A DNA stretch of 64,000 nt from Leifsonia sp. SCN 70-46 (GCA_001725325.1 MEFY01000002.1:2359559-2423558), one strand, 5' to 3'; counted from the first letter of the stretch, positions 49,748 through 58,543 are shown. A program made the numbers and translations. The notes: generated by a model from the sequence alone, not told the origin.

Positions 49748-49832
49748 TGCGCGAAGGGGGACTTGAACCCCCACGCCCTATACGGGCACTAGCACCTCAA
49801 GCTAGCGCGTCTGCCATTTCCGCCATCCGCGC
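49748..49832 (-). tRNA. tRNA-Leu(GAG)
   Basis: An 85-base class II tRNA on the reverse strand. The acceptor stem GCGCGGA pairs with TTCGCGC (one G-U), the T-arm GGGGG-TTCAAGT-CCCCC is perfect, the anticodon loop TTGAGGT gives anticodon GAG, and the long variable arm TGCCCGTATAGGGC is typical of leucine. The discriminator is A73. CCA is not encoded. It reads CUC/CUU, the main leucine codons at this GC content. Confidence 0.95.
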
Positions 49833-49878
49833 GCAGTGGGCTTCGTAGAAGCACCGAGGTAAGACAATAGCACGCTGA

Positions 49879-49890
49879 TAGCGTGGTCGG
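49879..49890 (+). promoter_or_regulatory. Leaderless promoter of the M20 peptidase gene
   Basis: TAGCGT at 49879-49884 is followed by six bases and ATG 49891. Confidence 0.6.
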
Positions 49891-51195
49891 ATGACGCAGC
49901 CGGAAGAACTCGAAGAGACCGCCCGCATCGCCCGCGATCTGATCCGGTTCGATACCACGAACTACGGCGAGGGCCGGTCGAACGGCGAGACGGAGGCCGC
50001 CGAGTACCTGGGCGCGATCCTCGAGGGGCTCGGCCTGAAGACCGAGTACGTGGATGCCGCGCCCGGCCGCACGAGCGTGATCGCGCGCGTCGAGGGTGCC
50101 GACCGGTCCAAGCCCGCGCTCGTCGTGCACGGCCACACCGACGTCGTGCCGGCCGACCCCGCGAACTGGAGCGTCGACCCGTTCGGCGGCGTGGTGAAGG
50201 ACGGCCTGCTGTGGGGCCGCGGAGCCGTGGACATGAAGAACATGGACGCCATGGTCGTGGGCGCGCTCACGGACATCCTCGGCGGGGGAGGGCAGCCGCA
50301 GCGCGACCTGGTCATCGCTTTCTTCTCGGACGAGGAGAACGGCGGGGTGTTCGGCTCGCACCACATCGTCGACACGCGGCCCGACCTCTTCGCGGGTGCC
50401 GCCGAGGCGATCAGCGAGGTGGGCGGCTACTCGGTGACCCTCAACGGCACTCGCTCGTACCTGCTGCAGACGGGGGAGAAGGCCCTCGTCTGGATCAAGC
50501 TCATCGCCCGCGGCACCGCCGCGCACGGCAGCCGGGTCATCCGCGACAACGCCGTCACGAAGCTCGCGCGCGCCGTCGCGACGATCGGCGAGCAGGAGTG
50601 GCCCGTGCAGCTCACGGGCACCACCGAGCAGCTCGTCGCCGAGATCGCCGCGCTCATGGGCATCGATCCGACGCGGTCGGGCCCCGACGAGATCGTGCTC
50701 AGCACGGGCTCCGCGGCCGGGTTCATCCAGGCGACCCTGCGCACGACGACGAACCCGACGCTGCTGAGCGCCGGGTACAAGCACAACGTCATCCCGGACA
50801 CCGCGGAGGCGCTCGTCGACATCCGCACGCTACCGGGCGACGAGGATGCCGTGCTCCGGCGTGTGCGCGAGCTCGTGGGCGACGACATCGAGGTCGTCGT
50901 GATGCACCGTGACATCGGCCTCGAGAACACCTTCGACGGGCCGCTCGTCGAGGCCATGGTGGGCGCCCTCACGAAGGCCGACCCGGGGGCGCCCGTGCTG
51001 CCGTACCTGCTCTCGGGCGGCACCGACAACAAGGCGCTCTCGAAGCTCGGCATCACGGGATACGGGTTCGCACCGCTGCAGCTGCCCGCCGACCTCGACT
51101 TCCCCGGGATGTTCCACGGCGTTGACGAGCGCGTGCCGCTGGACGCATTAGTCTTTGGCAGGCGGGTCCTCGGAGACCTGCTCGCGAACTACTAG
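49891..51195 (+). CDS. M20-family metallopeptidase
   Basis: A 434-residue zinc-dependent peptidase, amidase or deacylase of the ArgE/DapE/CPG2 group. Metal ligands are visible in VVHGHTDVVPA (His, Asp), RGAVDMKNMDA (bridging Asp), FFSDEENGGVFGSHH (catalytic Glu-Glu) and near the end SGGTDNKALSKLG. The dimerisation domain is in the middle. The substrate is unknown (dipeptide or N-acyl amino acid). It begins a leaderless transcript that probably continues into uppP (17-base gap) and mshC. Confidence 0.92.
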   Translation: MTQPEELEETARIARDLIRFDTTNYGEGRSNGETEAAEYLGAILEGLGLKTEYVDAAPGRTSVIARVEGADRSKPALVVHGHTDVVPADPANWSVDPFGGVVKDGLLWGRGAVDMKNMDAMVVGALTDILGGGGQPQRDLVIAFFSDEENGGVFGSHHIVDTRPDLFAGAAEAISEVGGYSVTLNGTRSYLLQTGEKALVWIKLIARGTAAHGSRVIRDNAVTKLARAVATIGEQEWPVQLTGTTEQLVAEIAALMGIDPTRSGPDEIVLSTGSAAGFIQATLRTTTNPTLLSAGYKHNVIPDTAEALVDIRTLPGDEDAVLRRVRELVGDDIEVVVMHRDIGLENTFDGPLVEAMVGALTKADPGAPVLPYLLSGGTDNKALSKLGITGYGFAPLQLPADLDFPGMFHGVDERVPLDALVFGRRVLGDLLANY

Positions 51196-51212
51196 CAAGA
51201 CCGGAGGGCCCG

Positions 51213-52055
51213 ATGGAGCTCATCGAGGCGATCATCCTCGGCTTGGTCCAGGGGCTCACCGAGTTCCTGCCGATCTCGTCGAGCGCCCACCTGCTCATCC
51301 TGAGCAAGATCATGGGCCACGACGCCGGCGCGACGTTCACGGCGATCAGCCAGCTCGGCACCGAGCTCGCGGTCATCATCTACTTCCGCAAGGACATCGC
51401 GCGCATCATCGGGCGCTGGTTCCGGCACTTCGGCACGAGCAAGGGCTCGCACGCGATCGCCATCCCCAAGGATGACCCCGACGTGCGCATGGGCTGGCTC
51501 ATCATCATCGGCACGATCCCCATCGTGGTGGTGGGCTTCCTCGCCCAGGACCTCATCGAGACGACCCTGCGCTCGCTGTGGATCACGGCGACGGTGCTCA
51601 TCGTGTTCGGCATCATCCTCGGCGCCGCCGACCTGCTCGGCCGCAAGACGAAGACCATCGAGACGCTCACCTACCGCGACGGCATCTTCATCGGGCTCGC
51701 GCAGATGCTCGCCCTCATCCCGGGCGTCTCGCGCTCGGGCGCCACCATGACGATGGGCCGCGCGCTCGGCTACGAGCGGCCGGCCGTGGCGCGCTACGGC
51801 TTCCTGCTCGCCATCCCGGCGGTCTTCGGCAGCGGCCTCTACAAGCTCGCCAAGAGCTTCGGGGAGCCCAGGGGCGCCTACGGCTACCCCGAGACGCTCG
51901 TCGCGACGGTCGTGGCCTTCGTCGTCGGTTACGCCGTCATCGCGTTCCTGATGCGCTACATCCAGACGCGCTCGTTCCTGCCGTTCGTCATCTACCGCAT
52001 CCTGCTGGGCGCCGCGCTCATCGTCGTGCTCTCGCTCGGCATCCTCACGCCGTGA
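51213..52055 (+). CDS. uppP: Undecaprenyl-diphosphatase
   Basis: Integral membrane phosphatase that recycles the lipid carrier for peptidoglycan and confers bacitracin tolerance (BacA type). It starts MELIEAIILGLVQGLTEFLP with the catalytic Glu-rich motif and ISSSAHLLI, and the second conserved motif is PGVSRSGATM. About eight helices, 280 residues. ATG 51213 follows CGGAGGG. The 3' end overlaps mshC in GTGA, so the two are coupled. Confidence 0.96.
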   Translation: MELIEAIILGLVQGLTEFLPISSSAHLLILSKIMGHDAGATFTAISQLGTELAVIIYFRKDIARIIGRWFRHFGTSKGSHAIAIPKDDPDVRMGWLIIIGTIPIVVVGFLAQDLIETTLRSLWITATVLIVFGIILGAADLLGRKTKTIETLTYRDGIFIGLAQMLALIPGVSRSGATMTMGRALGYERPAVARYGFLLAIPAVFGSGLYKLAKSFGEPRGAYGYPETLVATVVAFVVGYAVIAFLMRYIQTRSFLPFVIYRILLGAALIVVLSLGILTP

Positions 52056-53269
52056 GGTCGTGGGCACGGCCCGAGATCCCGCGCCTCGCGGGCCACGGCC
52101 CCGTGCCGCGCGTGTGGGACACACCGAGCGGCGGCCTCGTCGAGGCCCGCCCGCTCGCGGTCGCGAACCTCTACGTGTGCGGCATCACGCCCTACGACGC
52201 CACCCACCTCGGGCATGCCGCCACCTACCTCGCCTATGACACGCTCGTGCGCCTGTGGCTCGACGCGGGCTACGACGTCACCTACGTGCAGAACGTCACG
52301 GATGTCGACGACCCGCTGCTCGAGCGCGCCGCCGCGACCGGGGTCGACTGGCGCGAGCTCGCGGCCGGGCAGGTCGACCTGTTCCGCTCCGACATGCGCG
52401 CCCTCGCGGTCATCCCGCCCGACCACTACGTCGCGGTGACGGAGGTCGTCCCCGCCATCGTCGAGTCCGTGGTGCGGCTGCTCGGCACCGGGGCGGCCTA
52501 CCGCGTGGGGCCCGACGTGTACTTCGACGGCGCGGCGGCGGCCGCCGCATCCCCGTGGCACCTGGGGCAGGAGAGCCGTCTCGACCGCGAGACCATGCTC
52601 GCCCTCTCCGCCGAGCGCGGCGGAGACCCGGCGACGCCCGGCAAGCGCGACCCCCTCGACCCCGTGCTGTGGCGCGGGGAGCGCGCGGGAGAGCCGAGCT
52701 GGCCCGGCGGGCCGCTCGGGCCGGGCAGGCCCGGCTGGCACATCGAGTGCTCGGTCATCGCGCAGGAGCTCATGGACATCCCCATGACCGTGCAGGGCGG
52801 CGGGCACGACCTCGTCTTCCCGCACCACGAGTACAGCGCCGGCCACACGGCCGCGCTCACGGGCCGCGACCACGCCGCCGTGTATGCGCACGCGGGGCTC
52901 GTCGCCTACCGCGGCGAGAAGATGAGCAAGTCGCTCGGCAACCTCGTGCTCGTCTCCGAGCTCACGGGCGCCGGGGTCGACCCGCGCGCGGTGCGCCTCG
53001 CCGTGCTCGCACAGCACTACCGCTCCGACTGGGAGTGGACGAGCGCGGTGCTCGACGCGGGCCTCGCGCGCCTGCGGTCGTGGACCGAGTGGTCGCGCCG
53101 CACGGTGCGCGGCACGCCGCTCACGGCGGACCTGCGCGCGGCCCTCTCCCGCGACCTCGACACCCCGGCCGCCATCGCGCTCGTCGACGCGGCGGTGCTC
53201 TCGGGGGGCGGACCGGCCGAGGGCGACCTGGCCGCGATCCACGCGCTGCTGGGTGTCGAGATCCGCTGA
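52052..53269 (+). CDS. mshC: Cysteine:1-D-myo-inosityl GlcN ligase (mycothiol synthesis)
   Basis: Class I aminoacyl-tRNA-synthetase-like ligase that joins cysteine to GlcN-Ins, the third step of mycothiol synthesis. It has the HIGH-like CGITPYDATHLGHAATYLAY, zinc ligands Cys and His in HIECSVIAQELM and GGGHDLVFPHHEYS, and KMSKS in GEKMSKSLGNL. It lacks the long C-terminal anticodon domain of CysS and has the normal MshC length (405 residues). GTG 52052 overlaps the uppP stop by four bases. Its presence indicates mycothiol as the main thiol. Confidence 0.95.
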   Translation: MRSWARPEIPRLAGHGPVPRVWDTPSGGLVEARPLAVANLYVCGITPYDATHLGHAATYLAYDTLVRLWLDAGYDVTYVQNVTDVDDPLLERAAATGVDWRELAAGQVDLFRSDMRALAVIPPDHYVAVTEVVPAIVESVVRLLGTGAAYRVGPDVYFDGAAAAAASPWHLGQESRLDRETMLALSAERGGDPATPGKRDPLDPVLWRGERAGEPSWPGGPLGPGRPGWHIECSVIAQELMDIPMTVQGGGHDLVFPHHEYSAGHTAALTGRDHAAVYAHAGLVAYRGEKMSKSLGNLVLVSELTGAGVDPRAVRLAVLAQHYRSDWEWTSAVLDAGLARLRSWTEWSRRTVRGTPLTADLRAALSRDLDTPAAIALVDAAVLSGGGPAEGDLAAIHALLGVEIR

Positions 53270-53303
53270 TCGGCTCCGACTCACCTGAACGGAAGGAGAG
53301 AAC

Positions 53304-53654
53304 ATGAAGTACATGCTCATGATGTTCGGCAACGCCGGCGAGATGATGGAGGTCCAGTCGCCCGAGTGGATCAGGGAGATGATCGGGTTCATGACCGACC
53401 TCGATGTCGACCTCAATGCGCGCGGCGAGATGGTCTTCAACGCGGGGCTCGCCGACAGCACGGCCGCCAGGCTCGTGCACGCCGACGGCCTCGTGACCGA
53501 CGGCCCGTTCGCCGAGGCGAAGGAGTCGCTCATCGGCTTCTGGGTGCTCGACGTCGAGAGCGAGGCGCGCATCACCGAGATCGCCACGTCGATAGCGCAC
53601 TACTCGCGCATCGTCGAGGTGCGGCCCGTCGCGGAAGCGCCGCCCGAGGTATGA
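53304..53654 (+). CDS. YCII-related (DGPF-domain) protein
   Basis: A 116-residue small alpha+beta protein. It begins MKYMLMMFGNAGEMMEVQSP and contains VTDGPFAEAKESLIGFWVLD, the DGPF signature. Such proteins are characteristically encoded next to ECF42 sigma factors, as here, and their biochemical role is not settled. ATG 53304 follows GGAAGGAG. The stop overlaps the sigma factor start in ATGA. The pair is transcribed together with or just after mshC (34-base gap without an obvious terminator). Confidence 0.9.
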   Translation: MKYMLMMFGNAGEMMEVQSPEWIREMIGFMTDLDVDLNARGEMVFNAGLADSTAARLVHADGLVTDGPFAEAKESLIGFWVLDVESEARITEIATSIAHYSRIVEVRPVAEAPPEV

Positions 53655-54826
53655 CGCCGCTCGAGGGGGTGCTGCGCGAGCTCGCGCCGCAGGTCCTCGG
53701 CATCCTCGTGCGCAGGAACGGCCAGTTCGACGCGTGCGAGGATGCCACGCAGGAGGCCCTGCTCGCGGCGTCGCGCCAGTGGCCCGCCGAGGGCACGCCC
53801 GACAGCCCGCTCTCGTGGCTCGTGACCGTGGCGCAGCGCCGGCTCGTCGACGAGTTCCGCAGCGAGAGCGCGCGGCGGCGGCGCGAGGAGCAGTCCGCCG
53901 CCCTCGAGGCGCCCGCCGAGGTCGTCGACGCGGACGACACCCTCGAGCTGCTGTTCCTGTGCTGCCACCCCGCGCTGTCGGAGCCGTCGCAGGTCGCCCT
54001 CACGCTCCGCGCCGTGGGCGGCCTCACGACCGCCGAGATCGCGAGCGCGTTCCTCGTGCCCGAGGCGACGATGGCGCAGCGCATCAGCCGGGCGAAGGCG
54101 TCGATCCGCGCGGCGGGCGGGCGCTTCGAGCAGCTCGACGACGAGGCGCGCGGCGAGCGCCTGGGCGCCGTGCTGCGCGTGCTCTACCTCGTGTTCAACG
54201 AGGGCTACACGGCGAGCTCCGGCGCTGAGGCGCTGCGCACCGACCTGACGACGGAGGCGATCAGGCTCGCGAGGATGCTCCCCGCCGAGCCCGAGCCGAC
54301 GGGCCTGCTCGCCCTCATGCTGCTCACCGACGCGCGGCGCGCGGCGCGCACCAGGTCGGGCGAGCTCGTGCCCCTCGCCGAGCAGGACCGCTCCCTGTGG
54401 GATTCCGCCGCGATAGCCGAGGGGATAGCCCTCGTCACGCGCGCCCTCGGCTCCGGACCGGTGGGCCCCTACCAGCTGCAGGCGGCGATCGCGGCGGTGC
54501 ACGACGAGGCGGCGAGCGCCGACGACACCGACTGGCCGCAGATCCTCGCCCTGTACGACGTGCTCTCGCGGGTCATGCCCGGCCCCGTCGTGGCGCTCAA
54601 CCGCGCGGTGGCCGTCGCCATGGTGCACGGCCCGCGCGCGGGCCTCGCCGAGCTCGGGTCGCTCGAGGTGGGGCACCGCGTGCACGCCGTGCGCGCGCAC
54701 CTGCTCGAGCTCGCGGGGGAGCGGGAGGCGGCAGCCACGGCCTACCGCGAGGCGGCGCGCCTGAGCCGGAGCATCCCCGAGCAGCGCTACCTGGCCCTGC
54801 GGGCCGCGACGCTCGCGTCGGAGTAG
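53651..54826 (+). CDS. ECF42-type RNA polymerase sigma factor
   Basis: A 391-residue extracytoplasmic-function sigma factor with a long C-terminal extension. Region 2 includes CEDATQEALLAASRQWP and SWLVTVAQRRLVDEFR; region 4 includes GGLTTAEIASAFLVPEATMA and ISRAKASIRAAG. The about 220-residue extension (DUF6596/TPR-like, with LYLVFNEGYTASSG and AALNRAVAVAM-type helices) replaces an anti-sigma factor as regulator in the family. No anti-sigma gene is nearby. Overlaps the DGPF gene by four bases. Convergent with the PAC2 gene. Confidence 0.92.
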   Translation: MTPLEGVLRELAPQVLGILVRRNGQFDACEDATQEALLAASRQWPAEGTPDSPLSWLVTVAQRRLVDEFRSESARRRREEQSAALEAPAEVVDADDTLELLFLCCHPALSEPSQVALTLRAVGGLTTAEIASAFLVPEATMAQRISRAKASIRAAGGRFEQLDDEARGERLGAVLRVLYLVFNEGYTASSGAEALRTDLTTEAIRLARMLPAEPEPTGLLALMLLTDARRAARTRSGELVPLAEQDRSLWDSAAIAEGIALVTRALGSGPVGPYQLQAAIAAVHDEAASADDTDWPQILALYDVLSRVMPGPVVALNRAVAVAMVHGPRAGLAELGSLEVGHRVHAVRAHLLELAGEREAAATAYREAARLSRSIPEQRYLALRAATLASE

Positions 54827-54828
54827 GC

Positions 54829-55740
54829 CTACTCGGGCTTCGGCCGCCAGGGCTCGTCGCCCGCGGTGCCGTCGCCGGGCTTGCCGTCGCCGCCGCGGCG
54901 CAGGTAGCGCTCGAACTCCTCGGCTATCGCCTCGCCGCTCGCCTCCGGGGAGTCGACGGTGTCGCGCGCCTGCTCGAGCTGCTCGATGTACGACGCCATG
55001 TCGTCGTCGTCGCCGGCGAGCGCGTCGATGCCGTTCTCCCACGCCTGCGCCTCGCTCACGAGGTCGCCGCGGGGGATGACGACGTCGACGATCTCCTCGA
55101 GCTTGTCGAGGATCGCGAGGGTCGCCTTGGGCGAGGGCGCGTTGTGCACGTAGTGCGGCACCGACGCCCAGATCGACATGGTCGTGATGCCGGCCTTCTC
55201 CGCGGCGTCCGCGAGCACCGAGAGGATGCCGACAGGCCCTTCGTACCCGCTGCGCTCGATGTCGAGCTGCGCGCGCACCTCGGCGTTCTCGCTGCTCGTG
55301 AACACCGAGATGGGGCGCGAGTGCGGCACGTCGGCGAGCATGGCGCCGAGGAACACGATCGACGTGATCTCGTTGCTCTCGATGACCTCGAGGATCTCGC
55401 GCGTGAAGGTCTTCCAGCCGCGCGACGGCTCGGTGCCGAGCAGGAGGTAGATGTTCGCGGCGTTCGCGCCGACCTCGCCGCTCTGCGGGGTGTGCGGGCG
55501 CGTGGGGCCGTAGGCGGTGACGCCGGGCCAGACGATGTGGCGGTCGCCGTTCTCGTCCGCCGCGACCGACGGGCGGTTGAACTGGTAGTCGAAGTAGTCC
55601 TCGGGGTCCACCTCGGCGATGGGGTACAGGTCGAGCACGTCCTTGAGCGTGCGCACGGCGCCGCTCGCGGCCTCGCCCGCATCGTTCCAGCCCTCGAAGG
55701 CGACCACGAGGAGTCTGCCACTCGCGAACCGTCCAGCCAC
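54829..55740 (-). CDS. PAC2 family protein (proteasome-assembly-chaperone fold)
   Basis: A 303-residue protein with the actinobacterial PAC2 layout: LLVVAFEGWNDAGEAASGAV, YFDYQFNRPSVAADENG, LLGTEPSRGW and MSIWASVPHYVHNAPSPKAT. Related to eukaryotic proteasome assembly chaperones and the DUF75 proteins; its bacterial role is unknown. GTG 55740 is preferred because AAGGGGA stands just upstream and the preceding in-frame segment is low quality. The C-terminal acidic tail (GEAIAEEFERYLRRGGDGKP) is usual. Divergent from the HAD gene. No proteasome genes are visible nearby. Confidence 0.87.
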   Translation of the reverse strand: MAGRFASGRLLVVAFEGWNDAGEAASGAVRTLKDVLDLYPIAEVDPEDYFDYQFNRPSVAADENGDRHIVWPGVTAYGPTRPHTPQSGEVGANAANIYLLLGTEPSRGWKTFTREILEVIESNEITSIVFLGAMLADVPHSRPISVFTSSENAEVRAQLDIERSGYEGPVGILSVLADAAEKAGITTMSIWASVPHYVHNAPSPKATLAILDKLEEIVDVVIPRGDLVSEAQAWENGIDALAGDDDDMASYIEQLEQARDTVDSPEASGEAIAEEFERYLRRGGDGKPGDGTAGDEPWRPKPE

Positions 55741-55808
55741 TGCGTCCCCTTGCCCCGCCCGACCGCGGTGGGCGGGCTGTATCAAGGATAGAACTACGAT
55801 TGTCCGTT

Positions 55809-56480
55809 GTGACCCACGCCCTGCCTGCCGCCGTCCTCTGGGACATGGACGGAACCCTCGTCAACACCGAGCCCTACTGGATCTCGGCGGAGACGGAGCT
55901 CATCGAGTCGTACGGCGGCAGCTGGACCCACGAGGAGGCGCTGCAGCTCGTGGGCTCGGGCCTCTTCAACTCCGCCGACATCATCCGCGCCAAGGGCGTC
56001 GACCTGCCGCACCAGGAGATCATCGACCGGCTCACCGACCGTGTCATGCAGCAGCTCGTCGAGTTCGGCATACCGTGGCGGCCGGGCGCGCGCGAGCTGC
56101 TCGTCGACCTCAAGGAGAACGGCGTGCCCACGGCGCTCGTGACCATGTCGATCAGCCGCATGGCCCACCACGTGGCCGACCACCTCGGTTTCGTCGGCTT
56201 CGACGCCGTCGTCGCGGGCGACGACGTGACCGAGAGCAAGCCGCATCCTGAGCCCTACCTGCGCGGCGCGGAGCTGCTGGGCGTCGACCCCGCGGAGTGC
56301 GTCTCGATCGAGGACTCGGAGCCGGGCATCCGCTCCGCCGTCGCGGCCGGCACCGTGACGATCGGCGTGCCGTTCATGGTCGACCTGCCCGACGACGTGG
56401 CCCACGTGCTGTGGCCCACCCTCGACGGACGCACGACCGCCGACCTCGCGGGCCTGCTCGCGACCGTGGCGTCACGATGA
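55809..56480 (+). CDS. HAD-superfamily hydrolase
   Basis: A 223-residue phosphatase/mutase of HAD subfamily IA. Motif I is LWDMDGTLVNTEPYW, motif II lies in ALVTMSISRM, motif III is ESKPHPEPYLRG and motif IV is SIEDSEPGIRSAVAAG. The helical cap domain follows motif I. The substrate is unknown. The start is most likely GTG 55809, eight bases past TACGAT (55795-55800); TTG 55800 is in frame but lies in the -10. The stop overlaps trmI in ATGA. Confidence 0.9.
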   Translation: MTHALPAAVLWDMDGTLVNTEPYWISAETELIESYGGSWTHEEALQLVGSGLFNSADIIRAKGVDLPHQEIIDRLTDRVMQQLVEFGIPWRPGARELLVDLKENGVPTALVTMSISRMAHHVADHLGFVGFDAVVAGDDVTESKPHPEPYLRGAELLGVDPAECVSIEDSEPGIRSAVAAGTVTIGVPFMVDLPDDVAHVLWPTLDGRTTADLAGLLATVASR

Positions 56481-57472
56481 CGGCGCAGCGCCGCCAGAGC
56501 GGTCCGTTCCGCGTGGGCGACCGCGTGCAGCTCACGGGCCCTAAGGGCACGCTCAACACCGTCACGCTCGAGGCGGGCGGCTCGTTCCACTCGCACCGCG
56601 GCGTGCTGAGCCACGACCTCATCATCGGGGCGCCCGACGGCTCGGTCATCACCTCGAGCAACGACGTCGAGTACCTCGCACTGCGCCCCCTGCTCACCGA
56701 CTTCGTCATGTCGATGCCCCGCGGCGCGGCGATCATCTACCCCAAGGATGCGGCGCAGATCGTCGGCCAGGCCGACATCTTCCCCGGTGCGACGGTCGTC
56801 GAGGCGGGCGTGGGATCCGGCGCGCTCTCGCTGTGGCTCCTGCGCGCCATCGGTCCCGGGGGCCACCTGCACTCGTTCGAGCGGCGCGAGGAGTTCTCCG
56901 ACGTGGCCAAGGGCAACGTCGGGGCGTTCCTCGGCGCCCAGCCCGACAACTGGACGGTCACCGTGGGCGACCTGCAGGACACGCTGCCATCGACGGTCGA
57001 GGCCGGCACGGTCGACCGCGTCGTGCTCGACATGCTCGCGCCCTGGGAGTGCCTCGACGTCGTCGCCGACGCCCTCACGCCGGGCGGCGTGCTCATCTGC
57101 TACATCGCCACGGTCACGCAGCTCTCGCGCGTCGCGGAGGCGATCCGCGCGACGGGCATGTTCACCGACCCCGACCCGAGCGAGACGCTCGTGCGCACGT
57201 GGCACGTCGAGGGCCTCGCGGTGCGGCCGGACCACAGGATGATCGGCCACACCGGCTTCCTCATGACGGCCCGGCGCCTCGCGCCCGGCGCGATCCTGCC
57301 CGAGGTCAAGCGCCGCGCCTCCAAGTCCGACTACACCGACGAGGATGTCGAGGCCTGGACGCCGGGCGCGCTGGGGGAGCGCCAGGCGAGTGCGAAGCGC
57401 CTGCGCAAGACCGCTCGCGAGGCGCAGGCCGCGGCCGCCGCCGCGCAGGGCGACGCTCCCCACGCCGGGTAG
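56477..57472 (+). CDS. trmI: tRNA (adenine-58-N1)-methyltransferase
   Basis: SAM-dependent methylase that modifies A58 (and possibly A57) in the T-loop of tRNAs, 331 residues. An N-terminal beta domain (GPFRVGDRVQLTGPKGTLNT) precedes the Rossmann domain with VVEAGVGSGALSLWLLRAIG, SFERREEFSDVAKGN and VDRVVLDMLAPWE. The C-terminus is Ala-rich and basic. Family members are tetramers. In other actinobacteria this gene stands next to the Pup-proteasome genes; here the next gene is an FKBP. Its stop TAG doubles as the start of the following -10 box. Confidence 0.94.
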   Translation: MTAQRRQSGPFRVGDRVQLTGPKGTLNTVTLEAGGSFHSHRGVLSHDLIIGAPDGSVITSSNDVEYLALRPLLTDFVMSMPRGAAIIYPKDAAQIVGQADIFPGATVVEAGVGSGALSLWLLRAIGPGGHLHSFERREEFSDVAKGNVGAFLGAQPDNWTVTVGDLQDTLPSTVEAGTVDRVVLDMLAPWECLDVVADALTPGGVLICYIATVTQLSRVAEAIRATGMFTDPDPSETLVRTWHVEGLAVRPDHRMIGHTGFLMTARRLAPGAILPEVKRRASKSDYTDEDVEAWTPGALGERQASAKRLRKTAREAQAAAAAAQGDAPHAG

Positions 57473-57482
57473 TATTTCCCCG
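57470..57482 (+). promoter_or_regulatory. Leaderless promoter fused to the trmI stop codon
   Basis: TAGTAT (57470-57475) begins with the TAG stop of trmI and lies seven bases before GTG 57483. Confidence 0.55.
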
Positions 57483-58475
57483 GTGCTCGCCCTCAAGAAC
57501 GTGTCCGCCTCCCAGAAAAGAGTCCCCGTGCGCAAGCTCGTCAGCGTCGTGATGGCCGCAGGCCTCCTCGCCTCCCTCGCGGCCTGCAGCGCGGCCCCCG
57601 TGCCGTACGCCTCGTGCGAGCCGAGCGGCAACGCCGCGCTCGTGACGGCCAAGGGCAAGCTCGACGCCGACCCGCAGGCGGAGTTCCCGACGCCCCTCGT
57701 GGCGAAGAAGGCGCAGCTCGCGGTCCCGGTCCACGGCGACGGCGCCCAGGTGACGGCAGGCTCGACTGTCGAGGTCACCGTGAGCATCTACGACGGCACC
57801 ACGGGCGACGCGCTCGAGACCCAGTCGGGGCCCATCACGGCGCAGACGATCCGCGTGTTCGTGACCGACGGCAACTTCCCGTTCAGCTCCGCCGCCCAGT
57901 GCGCGACCGTGGGCTCGCGCGTCGTCTCGACGGGCACGGCCTCGCAGCTCTTCGGCAGCGACTCGCTCGGCCTCGACCCCGAGACCGCGCTCGTGGTCGT
58001 CTCCGACATCGACGCCGTGTACCTCGGCAAGGCGAACGGCGCCGACCAGGTGCCGCAGGCCGGCTACCCGGCCGTCGTGCTCGCCCCGGACGGGCGCCCC
58101 GGCCTCACGTTCCCCGCCGGCGAGACCCCCAAGTCGCTCGCACCCATCGCCCTCAAGCAGGGCTCGGGCGCGACCGTCAAGGAGGGCGACGGCATCATCG
58201 TCAACATCACGGGAGTCGTGTGGGGCGCCAAGGCGACCTTCATCGACTCCTGGGACAGGAAGGCGCCCACAGGGCTGCTCATCACCGACCTCGCGAGCGA
58301 CGGCACGGGCGTGATCCGCGCGATCAAGACCGCCCTCGTCGGGCAGAAGGTCGGCTCGCAGATGCTCGTCGTCGCCGCCGGCGACAACTCCTACCCGAGC
58401 GGGTCCGCCCCCTCGGGCGTCGCCGAGGGCGATACTGTGGTCTTCGTCGTCGATATCCTGGGAATCGCCAAGTAG
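57483..58475 (+). CDS. FKBP-type peptidyl-prolyl isomerase lipoprotein
   Basis: A 330-residue exported lipoprotein with two FKBP-like domains. After a basic N-terminus (SQKRVPVRKLVSVVMAAGLL) the lipobox LAAC gives Cys near residue 38. The first domain (about 75-190) is degenerate, and the second (about 215-330, GDGIIVNITGVVWGAKATFI, then SWDRKAP to DTVVFVVDILGI) looks complete. It probably assists folding at the cell surface. Start GTG 57483 is leaderless; in-frame codons further upstream lie in trmI. It precedes pafB by 68 bases, and pafB has its own -10. Confidence 0.87.
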   Translation: MLALKNVSASQKRVPVRKLVSVVMAAGLLASLAACSAAPVPYASCEPSGNAALVTAKGKLDADPQAEFPTPLVAKKAQLAVPVHGDGAQVTAGSTVEVTVSIYDGTTGDALETQSGPITAQTIRVFVTDGNFPFSSAAQCATVGSRVVSTGTASQLFGSDSLGLDPETALVVVSDIDAVYLGKANGADQVPQAGYPAVVLAPDGRPGLTFPAGETPKSLAPIALKQGSGATVKEGDGIIVNITGVVWGAKATFIDSWDRKAPTGLLITDLASDGTGVIRAIKTALVGQKVGSQMLVVAAGDNSYPSGSAPSGVAEGDTVVFVVDILGIAK

Positions 58476-58530
58476 TCGAACCACGACCGATGTATACCGA
58501 CACTGGCCGGGTGTCCTGACCTCGAAAGAT

Positions 58531-58543
58531 TAGGATCACTACC
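58531..58543 (+). promoter_or_regulatory. Leaderless promoter of pafB
   Basis: TAGGAT at 58531-58536 is followed by seven bases and GTG 58544. Confidence 0.55.
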
